From: Diphasiastrum complanatum
Lineage: Eukaryota > Streptophyta > Lycopodiopsida > Lycopodiales > Lycopodiaceae
Direction: 5' to 3'
Assembly (NCBI GenBank): GCA_029204225.1
Contig: CM055106.1
Span: 41,620,368-41,684,367 of the forward strand
Length of the DNA stretch: 64,000 nucleotides
Position 1 is the first letter of the stretch, and the number at the start of each line of letters is the position of its first letter. Positions 47,851 through 60,834 of the stretch are shown here, piece by piece. A model generated the notes under the pieces. That model saw nothing but the letters and a program-made list of their open reading frames with translations. It did not search any database and was not told the origin of the DNA. The position numbers and the translations under genes are program-made.

Positions 47851-50800
47851 GTACGTACTCGCCAAGTCCTTTGTTATTTATTGTTTAAAGTGGTGGTCTA
47901 TGTACATGTTTTTTGATAAGAATTTTGTTTTTACTGTTTAAAGTGCTGGTCTATGTACATATATGTGTACGCCTGTTGATTGAGCATTATAATCAATGAT
48001 TTGTCCATAACGAAGATAGAAATGTAATTATATGTGACATAAAAAAAGGGAGAAATTACAAAGGTTCATGTAACTTGTTTGACACTGGCACCAGGTTCTT
48101 GGAACCTTTTCGGGGTTCAAAGTTTCTTTCCAGGCAAAAGAAATTCCAAAAGTTCATGCATGGATAGATGAATGATTTGGACCTTAAGGGCAGCTTGTTT
48201 GACTCTGGCATCAGGTTCTTGGAACCTTTCAGGGCTCAAGTTTCTTTCCATTCCTGTAGATAATAAGAGCACTGTGCGTACTCATCTTACTTAGTGTAGG
48301 AATTATGGTGGTCATATTACATGACATGACATCATTTTTTTGCCTTAAGAGACACGAATATAATTGTGATGATAAACAGCACTAACATAAGAGCTCATTC
48401 AACAATAAATGTGAAGCAATCTGTTACTAGTTTTTGCATCTTGACCTTTGAATCATAGATGTGTAGCATTCCAGAACCCTGTGTTTTGATTGCATTTTGG
48501 AACGAGCGTTTCGGATTGGAATGTTGTGCTTTAAAGTTTTTTGTTAATTCAAATTACATTGCAAAAGTTTGTATACTGTGAATCAGACTGTTGGTGATCA
48601 TTGATGCATGTTGTTTGATTTTCTTACGGTCCGGACTCCAATTTATTGTCATAACTTATAATCATACACATTGAGTTGTCGTGTAGAGTAATTAGATAAT
48701 AAGGATCCTTATAGAAGTCAGTTAGCCATGTTTTTGTTATCGCAGAACCCGAATTTATAGCCTGATTGAAAATGACTAAAGAGCAAAAGGACACAGACTA
48801 CCATCCAAAAACTCAAGGCAATGCAATAAACTACCATCCAAAAATTGACAAATCAAGCTGTTTAACATTATGAGTCATGATATAGAGGCTAGCATTGTAG
48901 AATTCTAAACTTTAACAAATCGCTATCAGATCACAAATCTGCACACACCTCACTTTTTCCATCTTCTATGTGCTTAAGTCACTACCTTCAAAGTTCATGT
49001 AGAGTGCTCACAAATCCATTCTCTCCACAACCTCATGAAGCTCCAAGAATAGTGTGCCTAATAATTGGGTTCTGCGGCAGTCATAAAAAAGTTTCCAGTG
49101 TTTCTTTCAACAACTTTCCGACATCCTGAAACTCTGCATTCTGGAACACTGTGTTTAGAATGTCGTCAGGAACATTGTTATGACACAACTTAGACTTGAA
49201 TCTTGATTTTATAGGTAATATTCACATCTCATTACTTCAGCTTGCTCAAAACATAATTAGAAAGCATAGACAGTGGAAAAAGCATTGTTGAAGATAGAAA
49301 GAATATAGTCTTGGATAAACCTGACTTAACGAAGGAGCTGTGCAATCTACAACCGTATGGAGTCCAACCATAGACAATCAACTTCATCATGCATACCATG
49401 GATCAAATGGTATAACATCCCTACTCGTGTGGTAAATTGCAAGGATCATCCTACATGGATTGCATTGTGGCATGTGCAGTATGTCTCAACCAAGGATTTA
49501 TCAATTCGAATTTCAAATTTGCAAATCTTAAACGCAACACACGTAAAAGTTTTAACTTTAAAATAAAGGGCCAAAATACTAAGGAAAGTGTTCAACTTGC
49601 AAGTTTTAATTGGCAATTTGCAGATGTAGTGAATCAATTAATAAAAAATGATAATTTTTTGATGAAATTGATGCTACTCTAGTGTTATTATGCATAAAAA
49701 AGTGGCATTTGAAATTCTCCTAGCTTGCACATGATCTAATTTTTTGATTGGAAAATATTCTCACAGTGGCCAAGAGGTCTTCTTCTCCATGGCCCACCTG
49801 GAACTGGTAAGGTGAGCATTGTTTGGCTCAAAAGCAAGAAGTTTTTTGTGGTATAGCATGTTTATTGCCCGAAAAAGTGATGTTAGTATGAAGAAATACA
49901 TTACATTTGCTTTGCACCCATGTATAATATTTAATAGAAGAGCTACTAGCTATTTTGTTGTTAGCTTTTAGTTTAATTCTTTGAATGGTTTTCAATGTAG
50001 ACAAGTCTAGTACATGCAATAGCAGCAGAATGTGGTGCTCAACTTACTCTATTGAGGTATGATTGCAAAATGACCCCTTTTTGCATCCTTCATGTCTACC
50101 TTTCATGTTCAAAGATGTGCATATTAAATTTCTTAAGTACATTTTGCATGAGAAATGAGTATTATGTTTTTCCCTTCAAAACTTTATTTGCCAGCAATAT
50201 TGTAGAAAGGGTAGATTAGTAAAAATTGTCTTTGCAAGCAAGACAATAGAAAGCCCAAATTAGTTATGTTAGACTCTTCAAATAGATCTTCCTTTTAGTT
50301 TCCTACTAAGACTCTTATTTGAGCCAGTAATGAACGGATCTGTTACATATAACACTGTTGTGAGGAGGTTATGCATCTTCTTTATGCAAACATTTACTCC
50401 TTTCAAAACATATTTTTTTAAAATACTCATCAATTCTACAATACGGAGTGTGGTGCTTGCTTCAAGTCTTAAAATGCTCTCTTACACTTGCGTACAACAT
50501 GCACCTTACCCTTTCATAACAATGGACCTTACTTATCATAGTCAAAATGAGGAGTTAAAGAGATAATTGCCATCAAAGAGTGGCAAACAAAACAAAATAT
50601 GCCTCAGATAAAGAGGTCATGGTTAGATTTCCCGAGAATGCAGGTCACTTTTGATTTGAGCACATAAGCACTTTTGGTGAGCAGAGAACACTTGCAAAAT
50701 GGGGAGTAAGAGAAGTCAAAAGAGGTAGGTAGATTGAAATTGAATTAAGCAAAGAACACTTGCAAAATGAGTAAGAGAAGTCAAAAGAGGTTTGTAGATT

Positions 50801-53800
50801 GAAATTGGATTGAGTAGAGAACACTTGCAAAATGGGGAGTAAGAGAAGTCAACAGAGGTTTGTAGATTGAAAAGATCATAAGCATGTACATTGTAGAGTA
50901 TCTACACAGATGTGTTTTTACAATTTTGTGTAATCCTAATTGCCTTAGGTTATATTGAGAGCTAAGTATTATTTACTCCAAGTTAGGATTGCAAAATTGC
51001 AAACCCCATCAACATTGATGTTGATTGCCAATTGGCCTCTTTGTCAAGTAGCCTCTTCCATTCAATTAAATACCTCCATCATCGTTTTCTTTTCCTGATT
51101 TTTGATGACTTGCTCAAATATATACTCAATCAAGTAATCCTCGTTGAACGTTGTTAGGTCTAGTGTATCGGGACATTTGATCCTATATGTGTCTTGAGGT
51201 TGGGCATGACATATATCATGAATTCTGCTTGCTTTTGACAAATCCAATTCATAAGCTAATTATTCTCTCACCTTAGTCTCTAAAGGCATTACGCAAAGGA
51301 GGACGATGTAATTTGAGATTGCATTTGGTCACCAGTGTCTCAAGTGAAACATCTCATATCATCAAGGCAACTCATCTTTGGTCCCCACATGATATTAGGA
51401 AGCAGAGCGTAAGTGGCTTGTCCCCAAAAGGTAATCATATCTCAAGCTAATCGTATAGTAGATAGATGATAGAAAAAATTGCTTTTTGGTCTCAACCTCT
51501 CCCATAGTACACCTTTGGCAAATGCCCTCTTTTTGGGAGATTCCCTTGAAACAACTTGTTTCCACCTATTAATTGATTTGAGGACTTTGCAAAAGCTAAT
51601 AAATACTTTCTGATAGGCCGAAGTGAAAATATCGTGAGGAGATGATTTTGTGGCCTCAGTACACGATGCCTTTGCTGCATATATAGTTATGGGAGTAAGA
51701 AGAGTGCTAGAAAGATGATAATTACTCATTGTGTCTCGTATGTGTTGCAAAATTACTCCACATTGACTCGAGGAGATTGCTCTTTCCCCAATCGACTTGT
51801 ACTTGTCACTCGCATGCTAAAGATGGGTCTTGTGAAGAGTGATACTGAGCATGTATAAGAAGAAACTATGTCCAATGGTGGACCATCCATGTGAAGATTC
51901 GTCTTTGCATGAGAGATTTGGATGGAATAAAGATCGTGATGTCTTCTTTACATTACCCTCCAATCTCCCCTAATCTCAGAGTATACGGGGCATCTGAAGA
52001 TGCTCCTTATACGCCACCTCACCCAAAGAGCATAACTGGGAAATCCACTTCTCTAACTGTGAGCATTGCTGTTTTAATTCGGCAGTTTTTGGCCCCCACA
52101 ACCTAATTCGGATGAATGGGAGAATGTTATTTGACGATGGATCCACACATAAGGAGGAGATGGCTGATGGCCTTGGCAGTGGTATGGGACGCTGTCAGGG
52201 TTGGAGGTCAGATCTTGCTTGTTACAGGTCATGGGTCAGGGCACGAAGGGTGGACCCGGATTAGGTCCTACGGTGGGGTGGATCGTGAGTGTTCGGTTTC
52301 TTTGATGACCGGATTGTAACAAGAGAGGAGGAGAGTGGGGCCAAAATCAACTTCCATAAAACTTTGGGTTCCAAGTGCCATGTGGTAGGCCTTTGGGCCT
52401 CCACATTGAACCCAAGTTCTAGAAGGGACAAATGGGGCCTTTCTTGGGCCCCATTTGTCCCTTTTGCATGGAAAGGAGGGGAGGAGTTTAGAGGAGGGGG
52501 GTAAAGGAATGTACGTTCACTTTCCCTCACCCCACTTTTCCAAGTCTCTTTGCTTAAGTTTTTTTTGGCTCAAGTTGTGCATTTTCTTGTTTCTTGAGCT
52601 TTATTTCACAGTTTTTGAAAGTTTTCATACTGTTGCTCTCCATTTTACCTCTAGTTGTTTTTACTACGCCTCTCGTTTTCCATGGACTCTCCTATGGAGG
52701 CAACCCAAGCTCCAGGCCTTGCATCGACCGATATGGAGGAAATGGTGCGTGCCATCAATATGCTTCAACAACAGATTTTCAACATGCAGTCAAAACATGA
52801 ATGGGAGGAGGCAAAAATGAAGGCCATGTCGCAATCTCGACAAGCCCTCTTGAACCCGATGTTTACCTCGGAATTTTTAAATCAGCCACAGACCCTTGAG
52901 GATGCGGTGCGCTTCGCCAGGATATTTGACGACATATAAGCCATAACCCACAAAGAGCAACAAAGCTAGAAGCCTGAACCCAAAGACAAACCCTCTTTTA
53001 AAACGGGCAAAGAGAAGATTGTCGACACAGCTTCCCCTTCGGGAAAGAAGAAGAAAGGCCCTTGGTTGGAGAGAGCGGACTTCGACAAGGCCAAAAGCGA
53101 CGGGTTATGTTTCTCCTGCATGGAGAGGGGGGATGTGTCAAAGGATTGCCCGAAGAAAAGGAAGAAGGGTGGCCGTTCTTTTCTTTTCAGGCACCAAGTA
53201 ATTTTTCAATTTTAAGAACCGTTATCCCTTACCTCAGATGGACGATCTAATGGACCGATTGAATGGTGCTAAGTATTTCACCAAATTGGATCTTAGATCA
53301 GGGTACCATGAAATTAGAATCCACGAGGGGGATGTTGCCAAAACTGGTTTTCGTTCCAGGCATGGCCATTACGAAGTTTTAGTTTTACCATTTGGTCTAA
53401 CTAATGCCCCAACGACTTTTTAGCAGATGATGGACGATATTCTCCGTCCTTATCTGGGAAAGTTTCTGGTGGTATTTTTGGACGACATTTTGATTTATAG
53501 CAAGACACATGAGGAGCATGAAGTGCATTTGCGTACGGTCTTAGACATTCTAAGGCAGACAAAGCTCTATGCTAAGGAGTCTAAGTGTGAGTTTTTTCAA
53601 ACAAAACTCAAGTATTTAGGACATATCATTTCCGATCGAGGTCTTGAGATCGATTATGATAAGGTCAAGGAAGTTCGTGATTGGCCTATCCTGAGAACCA
53701 TAAGGAAAGTTAAATATCTTTTAGGCTTCACAGGTTTTTTCCATAAGTTATCAAAGACTATGCCTTGGTTGCACCTTTAATGAACCTTCTTAAGGGAGTG

Positions 53801-56800
53801 AATAAAGCCAAAAGTAAAACTAAAAAGGGTAACGACTTTTATTAGTTTTGACTTGCAATAAGTAAATGCATAACAATACCTCTTCAGCCTACAATAATAA
53901 TTATTTCATGTAATATCAATAGAAGAAGCATATAAATCCGTCATATAAGTCAGATCGATCAGCTACGCAACGATGCTCTTTGTAATCTCTTATGTGCTCT
54001 TTGTCAAATGCGTGTGAAACCCTCAATTGCATCATCATCCCACATAGTTCACCTAACTTTGAAGCAAACATAGAGTAGTGCACATTGTTCCTTGTTTTGA
54101 ACTTTACATGACTCATAAGAAGTCAATTTATTTGTGCCTATATGTATTAGATCGGTTTTTGGTTTTGTCTGTTTACTTTCATTTCAAGTTTTCTCTTTAA
54201 AAGTGATTGGCTATTAGTTGATGTTTCCAGTGCAGGCACTGTAAATAAATCTTATGCCGGAGAAAGTGAAAGATTGTTGCGTGAAGTCTTCTCCAAAGGA
54301 GAATTACACGCTGAAAGTGGAAAGCCTACTATCATTTTCATCGATGAGATTGACATTCTTTGTCCTCGTCGTGATGCTAGGTACGTCCCTAACTACAATC
54401 TTCTTGGAATTGCCTTGTGTTTTCTTAGCTTAAACTGTTTCTAATAGAGCTCGCTTTTTCATTAATTATTTCTATCAACTAAGGATGTTTTGCAAAGTTT
54501 TGATCCACATTGTTGTTTGTTGTATTGTATAAGTTTGTGCTTTTGGAAGTCAAGTTTCGATAAATGTCAAAGCATAGATGTTTAGTAAAAAGCTTAACTG
54601 GTTGTTGACTCAAGTCAAAGCTAGTGCTAAAATCAGATCACTAAATTTGGTAATATAGGTATCTAGTGCTTTTACCTTATTTATATATATGTTTTAGATA
54701 ATTGCTTTTGTTTGCTTGTTTCATTATTAGACTAGGAGGCATGATGACTAAATTTATATAATAATGGGTTCAATGCCCATCTCTATGTAAGAGAGATTCA
54801 TTTCAAGTTTGTGTTGTTGAGTCATATGATTCTACTGATTGATAAAGTGATTTGACATTCTTCATAAGTTGTAATAAGTGTTAGTCAACTCCAATTTACG
54901 AATTTACATAATTCCATCATATCAAACATTAGAAGGGTTGAAGGACTCTGGCTGTCATATCACCTTCCTACTAGCCTGGAACAGAGTTTCACTGAAATGC
55001 GTTTCATTCAATGAAACTCTGTTTTAAAATAGACTGTTTCAAATGGACTGTATGAAACAGATGTATATTGAATGAATAAAACAATTATAGAAAAAAAAAC
55101 TTAGTTTCTTCAAATTAAAGAGAAGTAGAGTATGTAGAAATAATGAGACACATCACTAACCATTAGCCATCTGATAGCATGTTGAAGATTAAAGCACACA
55201 ACATTCATTCAAGACATGAGGGAGATGGAGAGTGAACACATTGGTGTCTTCTCCCATCTAGTCCACATTAATTACATCATATGAGAAATCGTTTAATAAC
55301 CTAAGTACATCGTGAGTATGTACAATGAACAATGAGTATAGCTAATTGACCATTATCTGAAGTGCAATGTGTAATTATTTGCATAGCTCAATATTGAACT
55401 GTATTAGCACACGTATACCTTGGCCTGTTATGAACAGATTCACAGGTATTAGTATGATGCATAAAAAACAGCAAAAGGCATTCACATAGCATTCTCGAAC
55501 TAAGAAATTGTGTGAATATCAATGGCCCCCGATAGCTCAGGCAGATCTCCAACTAAGATCTCCAAATTAGTACAACCTCCCTACGAGAAGCCCAAGATTC
55601 AATTGATCAAAACTAGCAAATGACCAGCCTTAGTGGCTATTTATAGTGAACAAACCTAACCTCCCTTCATATTGATTTGGAGGGAAAGCGATAATCATAA
55701 ATTAGGGCCAAAAATAGAAAACCATGTAAATTAGCATTTCTAGGCTTGTCACGTGTAATATAAACTGCCTTAAGATTTTTGAAAGTAGGAAGTATGGACT
55801 ATAATGCATGTCCATAACACGGCCTAATATATGTACCAAGAAACGTATGTGTTGTGGTTTCCTTTTGCTAACCCATGTGGCATAAGCTAATTGGGCAAGA
55901 CACTTTGCAATATCGGTGGTAGCATCGTTTGTGGCATCCTCTGGTTTTGAAGCACAAGTGCTCTTCCCAGATTTTTGCCATTTCCTTACAGAGTACATAG
56001 TTGGAAATTAGTAGGATGAGTCAAAAAATGTGTGACAGACAACAGCATTAGCAAAACCCTTAGTAGCAGTAGTAGAGGCGAACAGGCTAGTCTTCACATC
56101 AGCTTCTTGACAATATTTACGTGCACAGAGAGTGTCTACAATAGTAGAGCTTTACTATGAAGCAGCTTTCCAGGTATACATTAGTATCTGGGATATTTGA
56201 TTATCCCGGATTGTTTTGCTTTTTTTAATGGTTTTATTGATAACTATGAGTTTTCATGATAAGTTTTCTAAGTTTTTTGTTTTTTTGGTTTTTTCTGATT
56301 TTAAGGGCAGTAAATGAATAAAAAGTGTTCTGGATAGCATTTCGTTGTCCGAAATGCTCGCGTTCCGGAACATGGACGCAGTGGATCGTGATCTGCTTCA
56401 TCCATGACACAAGTGGATCGTGATCTGCTTCATCCATAACACAAGTACATATGAGCGACAAGGAATTGTGAACGAGAAATAGGTTGGCAGCTGATTTTAT
56501 TTGCCTTACGTCACTGATCTTTCTTCAATACGGTGCTTCGAATAGACTTAATACCTTGATTTGATATCTGGATGCTGAAAGATCAAAACTCCAGAATTTA
56601 GGACTTCAAGTATGCCATTTCTTTCATTTATAGGCATATCTCTGCAATATCTTTTCACTTCAATATCTCACCTATAGTAGGTGTTAGCATCAACCACTTC
56701 ACTGAATGATTTTGATCAGTGTTTATATATATATCTATTTGTGAAATTAGAATATATCCAATTTCACGAATTTATATAGAGAAGTCAGTGATGTCATAAT

Positions 56801-59800
56801 GTAAAGCTTAGAAACATGATACGAGCAACTAAAAAAGTCAAAGGATCTAAGTCAAAGGATCAGTGTTTATGGCTGCTTCAACATGATTTGAGCTCTACCT
56901 CTGATTTCAGTACATTTTGAAGTGCTATAAATATCACTTGCTCATTGATGATATTTCCAAAAAATTATCCACCAATGCTTCTAGGTTTATCCACCAATTC
57001 TTCATTGAAGGGATTATTCTAGGTTTACTCTATGCAACTACTGATGACTTTGTAAGTTCCATAGAAGGGACTTAACAGCAGTTGATGGCACTGTGCCACC
57101 TTCATCGTCCCAAACACTGGATACTGGTTCTATTTCTGCTCTTACAATTATAGACAAATATCTATAAGTGAGGTACTACACCATTCTGTGTAGTTGAGGC
57201 AATAGCACGGGTAGTTACAAATAAGTTAGATAATTCAATAGAATATTTTAGATGCCATAAATGCACATGATCTGTGCCCTGAGCACATGCTTGTGCAAAT
57301 AAGATGCATACACAAGTTCATTCTAATTATTTTTATGTTCCACTGCTTAGGTCGGCACATATTTTATATGGTTGGTTTAGCTGAATTCCTTCGCTTCTTT
57401 AGTGGTTGCTAGCGATCCTGAACCAAGTCCTGTTTAGCAAACGGTGGGATAGGTGCAGAGACTCGATGGGAATCATCAAGCAACTTTAAACTAGTTTCTC
57501 CCTCAATATGACACTTCCAGTAAAAATGATCCTTTTACATATGACCTTGGAAATACTTGATCCCTAACACCATTCAGCTAGGAAATGCAGTAAGGGATTT
57601 GTAATTGTTAATGTAGGTTCATAAGATGACATAGTTTGTTTTTGCAGAATGTATGCTAGATGATGCTTTGGCTTGAAAATTGTATGTTGATAATGCAGGA
57701 GGCAACACGAAGCAAGAGTGGTTGCGCAACTACTTACGTTGATGGATGGCATTCGTTCAAAGGAGCCTTCTCATAGTTCTGTGCAAGTCGTAGTAGTTGC
57801 TGCTACAAATAGGTTGGTTACATTCTTATTTTTGTATTTATTTGGTAAATAGAGTACCCATGGAAGTAGACAATCAAGGATAGAACACATCTTTATGGTA
57901 CTAATGTATGTAAATGATGAACATTTGAGTATCTTCATTGTCCCTGCCACATGAAGTACGCATACACCTGTTATATTTGCTCTCCTAGAGAATGTGCACT
58001 TTTGACGTTTCAAGCATTGTTGCTTATGCTATTGAGACAACTGTCTCTTGGATTTAATTTTTTTGACTGTGGATACCTTCTCTTAGATGTTAGTGAAGGC
58101 TTTGGTTTTGGTCTCTTTGGCGACAAATCAGTCCAAGTTTTCGGTGACCTCTTTGATACCATTAGATGAAGGTATGGCAAGGGCCAAGAAGATCCAATAT
58201 GTGGTGTTGTGCATGTGCTAGAAAACACAAGTATGCGACAACCTATAAAAGTGCACACACATAAATGTCAGTCCAACTTCATGAAAATTCCAATTGGAGA
58301 AGATGCGTTTATAAAGAATCAGCTAAGTTTGAGTATTGATGTTACAAGTTCAAGGTTTGAGAAGGTATGCCAAACATTCTTAATCTAGGTAACTTACATA
58401 TGCTTTCTTCACTCACATGCACAAGTGTTCCACCTCACCAAACATCATATCTCACTTCCAAAATGATGTTCAAATGTTGTTGCCCTTCGAATGGTAAAAA
58501 ATGCCTACCAATAGCCTAATATCATGTATGCTAATGTGGAAATAGACTAGGTGCACAATATTGTTAGTCTGTTTGGTCATTGGATAGTTCGCTAGCTATT
58601 CAACTGTTCGATGGTTGTGTCGCGACTCTTGGTTTGAGACTTTGGGTCGGCAGTGTCGTTGTGTCCATGGAGATGGAGTGTGTCGAACTATCGGTCATTC
58701 AGGGTATGTGTTGAAAAAGGTTGATTGAGTTCACCATTTCCAACACCAATGGGATCAATTTTTTTTCTAGTGTTTGATTCTTTTCGATTTAAATCGGACC
58801 CATTTGATTTTTTGACAAAGTGTGATTCATCACCTAATAAATTACGATTTATGAAAACATTGCATAATAGTAGGTAAGAATGGAGCTGGAAATGTATACA
58901 TGCCCCAAGGAATTTGTAAGTACCAAAAATGTCTAGCAATATCAACTAAATATGGCATAACGACATCCCAAGCTAGTCGTCTAGACCAAGAATGCCCGAT
59001 AACAGTGACATGAGTAAGTGAATATGGTGGTGTTTAGGTAACTCAAGCGACCTATAAGGTCCATGAATGTGAATCACAATCCTCAAGAACCAAAATCACA
59101 AACATGGAAGAGATAGCAACATGAATAGCAAAACATACAACATTGCAATAAGCTAGATCAGCTTGGATATAATGAACCAAAAAATGTTGTGGAATCGATA
59201 GAATACTAACATGTGTGCCAACCGTTATAGGAACATGAATTTCTAACAAAACCGTGGGAATATCACATATGTCTGAAAAAATTGGATGAAGACGTGTACC
59301 TCACCACGCAAACCATGAGCCCTCAACCAAATTAACCTCATTTGGTGCTCTCGATATGCATGTTGTACTATCTAAGTCCATCTTTAGTATTTGAAACGAT
59401 ACATTGATGAAATGAGCATGATCCTTTGGTGCCTGGTGTCAATATCCCCACATTTGAATGGGTATTCTACTTGTTTTATTATTAACCCTTGATAGGGATT
59501 AAGGAATGCGATGGTTGACCTTGAAACAAAGAGGAGAAAACCCTAAGAAATTCCATAACTTCGCCAAAATCAGTGTTTGGAAATGGAGTGAATTTTTTTT
59601 TACTGCAAACTTGCGCTCATGTCCTCCAACAAGAACTTGAAAGTGCTACTCTTAGTGGTCTCCAAGATATTTGACATTCAATCCCTCTGCAATCTACCAG
59701 TTTGATACTTTTGATACTTTCAGATAGTTTTTTTGGCGGCGCTCTTAACCACAACATTGCATTACCTATACGTTGAACACAATGGTTGGTCATTGTGCAG

Positions 59801-60199
59801 AGAGCATGTTGTTTATTCTGATTCGGTTTTACTGTATGAGGGCAGATCAAGCGTTGAGATGTGTGAATAGCTTGTTTTACGCCAATCAAATGTGCAACGC
59901 TCTGCTTTGAATTTGTGCTAGGGCATGGATGGTGACCACATGCTTGTACTTAATAGATCATATGAGGCTTCTACTTTTCATGACAGTGGATGATTGGTTT
60001 GTTGGTATCAGTGATTAATGCAAAGGTGGTGCATCGGTTGTGTACGAATATGTTAGTTAATATTGGGTAACATCGTATGTGCTGTTTTGGCTTATGCAGA
60101 TTAAATGCAATTGATCCAGCCTTGAGACGACCAGGTCGACTCGATCGAGAGATCGCTATTAGTGCTCCAACTCTCAAAGAGCGACATGAAATACTCTCT
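47737..60199 (+). CDS. CDC48B: CDC48B-type AAA ATPase (six exons, 3' part outside window)
   Basis: Six exons (47737-47850, 49767-49811, 50001-50056, 54231-54380, 57699-57812, 60100-60199) splice into one uninterrupted frame of about 193 codons. They cover the first AAA module: [20 protein letters not shown], Walker [20 protein letters not shown], Walker B IIFIDEID, the LCPRRDAR word, the sensor-1 region VVVVAATNR and the arginine-finger region [13 protein letters not shown]. The short N-terminus before the AAA domain and the LCPRRDAR word point to plant CDC48B rather than canonical CDC48, which has a long N domain. The second AAA module and C-terminal membrane segment lie beyond 64000. Family members are hexameric ATP-driven unfoldases; the CDC48B substrate is not well defined. 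All splice junctions are GT-AG. Introns 3-5 (4.2, 3.3 and 2.3 kb) carry transposon debris. Confidence 0.92.
48061..48258. repeat. diverged duplication in CDC48B intron 1
   Basis: CTTGTTTGACACTGGCACC, AGGTTCTTGGAACCTTT and a closing TTTCTTTCCA occur at about 48079-48134 and again at 48192-48250. The palindrome GGTTCTTGGAACC is inside each copy. Confidence 0.7.
48259..49766. other. CDC48B intron 1, remainder
   Basis: No gene or element recognised; it ends in the TCTCACAG acceptor. Confidence 0.5.
49767..49811 (+). CDS. CDC48B: CDC48B exon 2, Walker A
   Basis: A 45-nt micro-exon between TCTCACAG and GTGAGC encodes [15 protein letters not shown], phase 0 at both ends. The Walker A lysine is the last codon. 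Confidence 0.95.
50001..50056 (+). CDS. CDC48B: CDC48B exon 3
   Basis: Follows CAATGTAG, and encodes [18 protein letters not shown] before the donor GTATGA in phase 2. The Thr after the Walker lysine is the expected Mg-coordinating residue. Confidence 0.93.
50684..50875. repeat. tandem triplicate, period about 64-69 bp
   Basis: Three units share GAACACTTGCAAAATG and AGTAAGAGAAGTCAA, followed by GTAGATTGAAA. They lie in CDC48B intron 3. Confidence 0.9.
51062..51258 (-). pseudogene. Gypsy integrase C-terminal fragment
   Basis: The minus-strand reading [16 protein letters not shown] and [20 protein letters not shown] match the end of Gypsy integrase: the YKLELPKxSRIHDVFH word and the acidic stretch leading to a chromodomain. 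No other pol part is nearby on this strand, although frames up to 51750 may belong to it. Confidence 0.65.
51800..52681 (+). other. leader or LTR region upstream of the Gypsy gag
   Basis: GC-richer than the surrounding intron and probably part of the Gypsy insertion, but no TG...CA ends or primer site were found. It contains the perfect hairpin. Confidence 0.35.
52425..52461. repeat. perfect 15-bp hairpin
   Basis: GGGACAAATGGGGCC and its exact complement GGCCCCATTTGTCCC enclose the 7-nt loop TTTCTTG. It lies in the leader-like region upstream of the Gypsy gag at 52682. Confidence 0.92.
52682..53223 (+). pseudogene. Gypsy gag fragment
   Basis: ATG at 52682 gives [20 protein letters not shown] and then [14 protein letters not shown] gag-like [14 protein letters not shown] word follows before a stop at 52937. 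Further on, in another frame, the knuckle [14 protein letters not shown] (about 53108-53149) has Asp where the zinc-binding His should be. The capsid is mostly missing. Confidence 0.65.
53224..53845 (+). pseudogene. Gypsy reverse transcriptase fragment
   Basis: Reads [40 protein letters not shown] with TNAPTTF, a stop, then [17 protein letters not shown] (catalytic FLDD) and [15 protein letters not shown]. It is fused to the gag knuckle with protease absent. After a frameshift near 53745 it continues as APLMNLLKG and breaks off at 53845. It lies in intron 3 of CDC48B in the same orientation. Confidence 0.88.
54231..54380 (+). CDS. CDC48B: CDC48B exon 4, Walker B
   Basis: Two adjacent AGs are possible (54229-54230 and 54234-54235); only the first, TTTCCAG|TGCAGG, keeps the frame with exon 3. 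It encodes the [12 protein letters not shown] helix, [16 protein letters not shown] with both catalytic acidic residues, and ends at GTACGT. Confidence 0.93.
54982..55060. repeat. paired short hairpins with GTTTCA/TGAAAC words
   Basis: CAGAGTTTCA (54982-54991) pairs exactly with TGAAACTCTG (55012-55021), and CTGTTTCA (55034-55041) with TGAAACAG (55053-55060). Two independent hairpins built on the same core suggest the end of a foldback-like element. Confidence 0.6.
55061..56189. other. CDC48B intron 4, unassigned
   Basis: No recognised gene. The minus-strand frame at 55702-55998 has no family features. Confidence 0.4.
56190..56455. repeat. hairpin-ended repeat in CDC48B intron 4
   Basis: The left end has GGGATA and TATCCC around six bases (56190-56207). 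The right end has GCATTTCG and CGAAATGC around TTGTC (56337-56357), followed by a 32-bp direct duplication containing GTGGATCGTGATCTGCTTC (about 56392 and 56411). The interior starts CCGGATTG followed by a T-rich stretch, like the element at 60835-61095. Confidence 0.55.
56456..57698. other. CDC48B intron 4, remainder
   Basis: No feature recognised; ends with the acceptor AATGCAG. Confidence 0.45.
57699..57812 (+). CDS. CDC48B: CDC48B exon 5, sensor 1
   Basis: After AATGCAG, 114 nt encode [17 protein letters not shown] and [10 protein letters not shown], in phase with exons 4 and 6. The Asn of AATN is the sensor-1 residue. Confidence 0.94.
57813..60099. other. CDC48B intron 5
   Basis: About 2.3 kb without a recognised element or gene. 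Frames at 57951-58169 and 59052-59249 lack family features. Confidence 0.45.
60100..60199 (+). CDS. CDC48B: CDC48B exon 6, arginine fingers
   Basis: After CTTATGCAG, 100 nt encode [17 protein letters not shown] and [12 protein letters not shown], ending in phase 0 at GTAAGT. The following exon (helical lid of AAA domain 1) was not found before 64000. Confidence 0.94.
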
Positions 60200-60834
60200 G
60201 TAAGTTTGGTTTGAACTTTGTTCTCAACGGCATGCCATTACTTTCTGATTATTCATAGCTCTTTTGCTTGAAAAAGCCAATTTTTAAATCAAAGGTTCCT
60301 TGTTGTGAACTCACAATGATACCATAATCTGTGGAGATCTTCATTGAGGTCTCTGTGTGATTTAATTATGAACTAGGAAATCGCTTCAAAACTTAGTGAA
60401 TGTCCTGTGTTAACTTCAATAGACTGCTGCTAGTCTCAAAGCAAATAGCCACAGAAACCAACAAATTTATGCAGTTGTGAAAGAATATTAGAAGAGTTCA
60501 ATCTCTAACCAAGGAAAAACTTTTGCAAACTCTCAAGCAATAGTGGCTTGATGTTCTCCTATTAAGATAATGCCAAACTGATGGGTTCCCACCTGGGGGA
60601 ACCAGGATTTGTGTTTTTCAGAAGGTCATGCGGAGTGCACAGCTCGCAACCTTCCCAAAAGGCAATCAAATCAAGGAGTTCCAGCAAGAGAAATTTTGAT
60701 CTTTTTCCAACTCATAGCTGGAAGAGTTGGAAAAAGAAAGGGAGAGCAAGCCTTGGCCTCTATTCTGCAACCAGCCAAGAGGAGAAATTCTCTGAGGCAT
60801 GCTGCTCACCTCTCCTCTTCTCATAGGTATCAGT

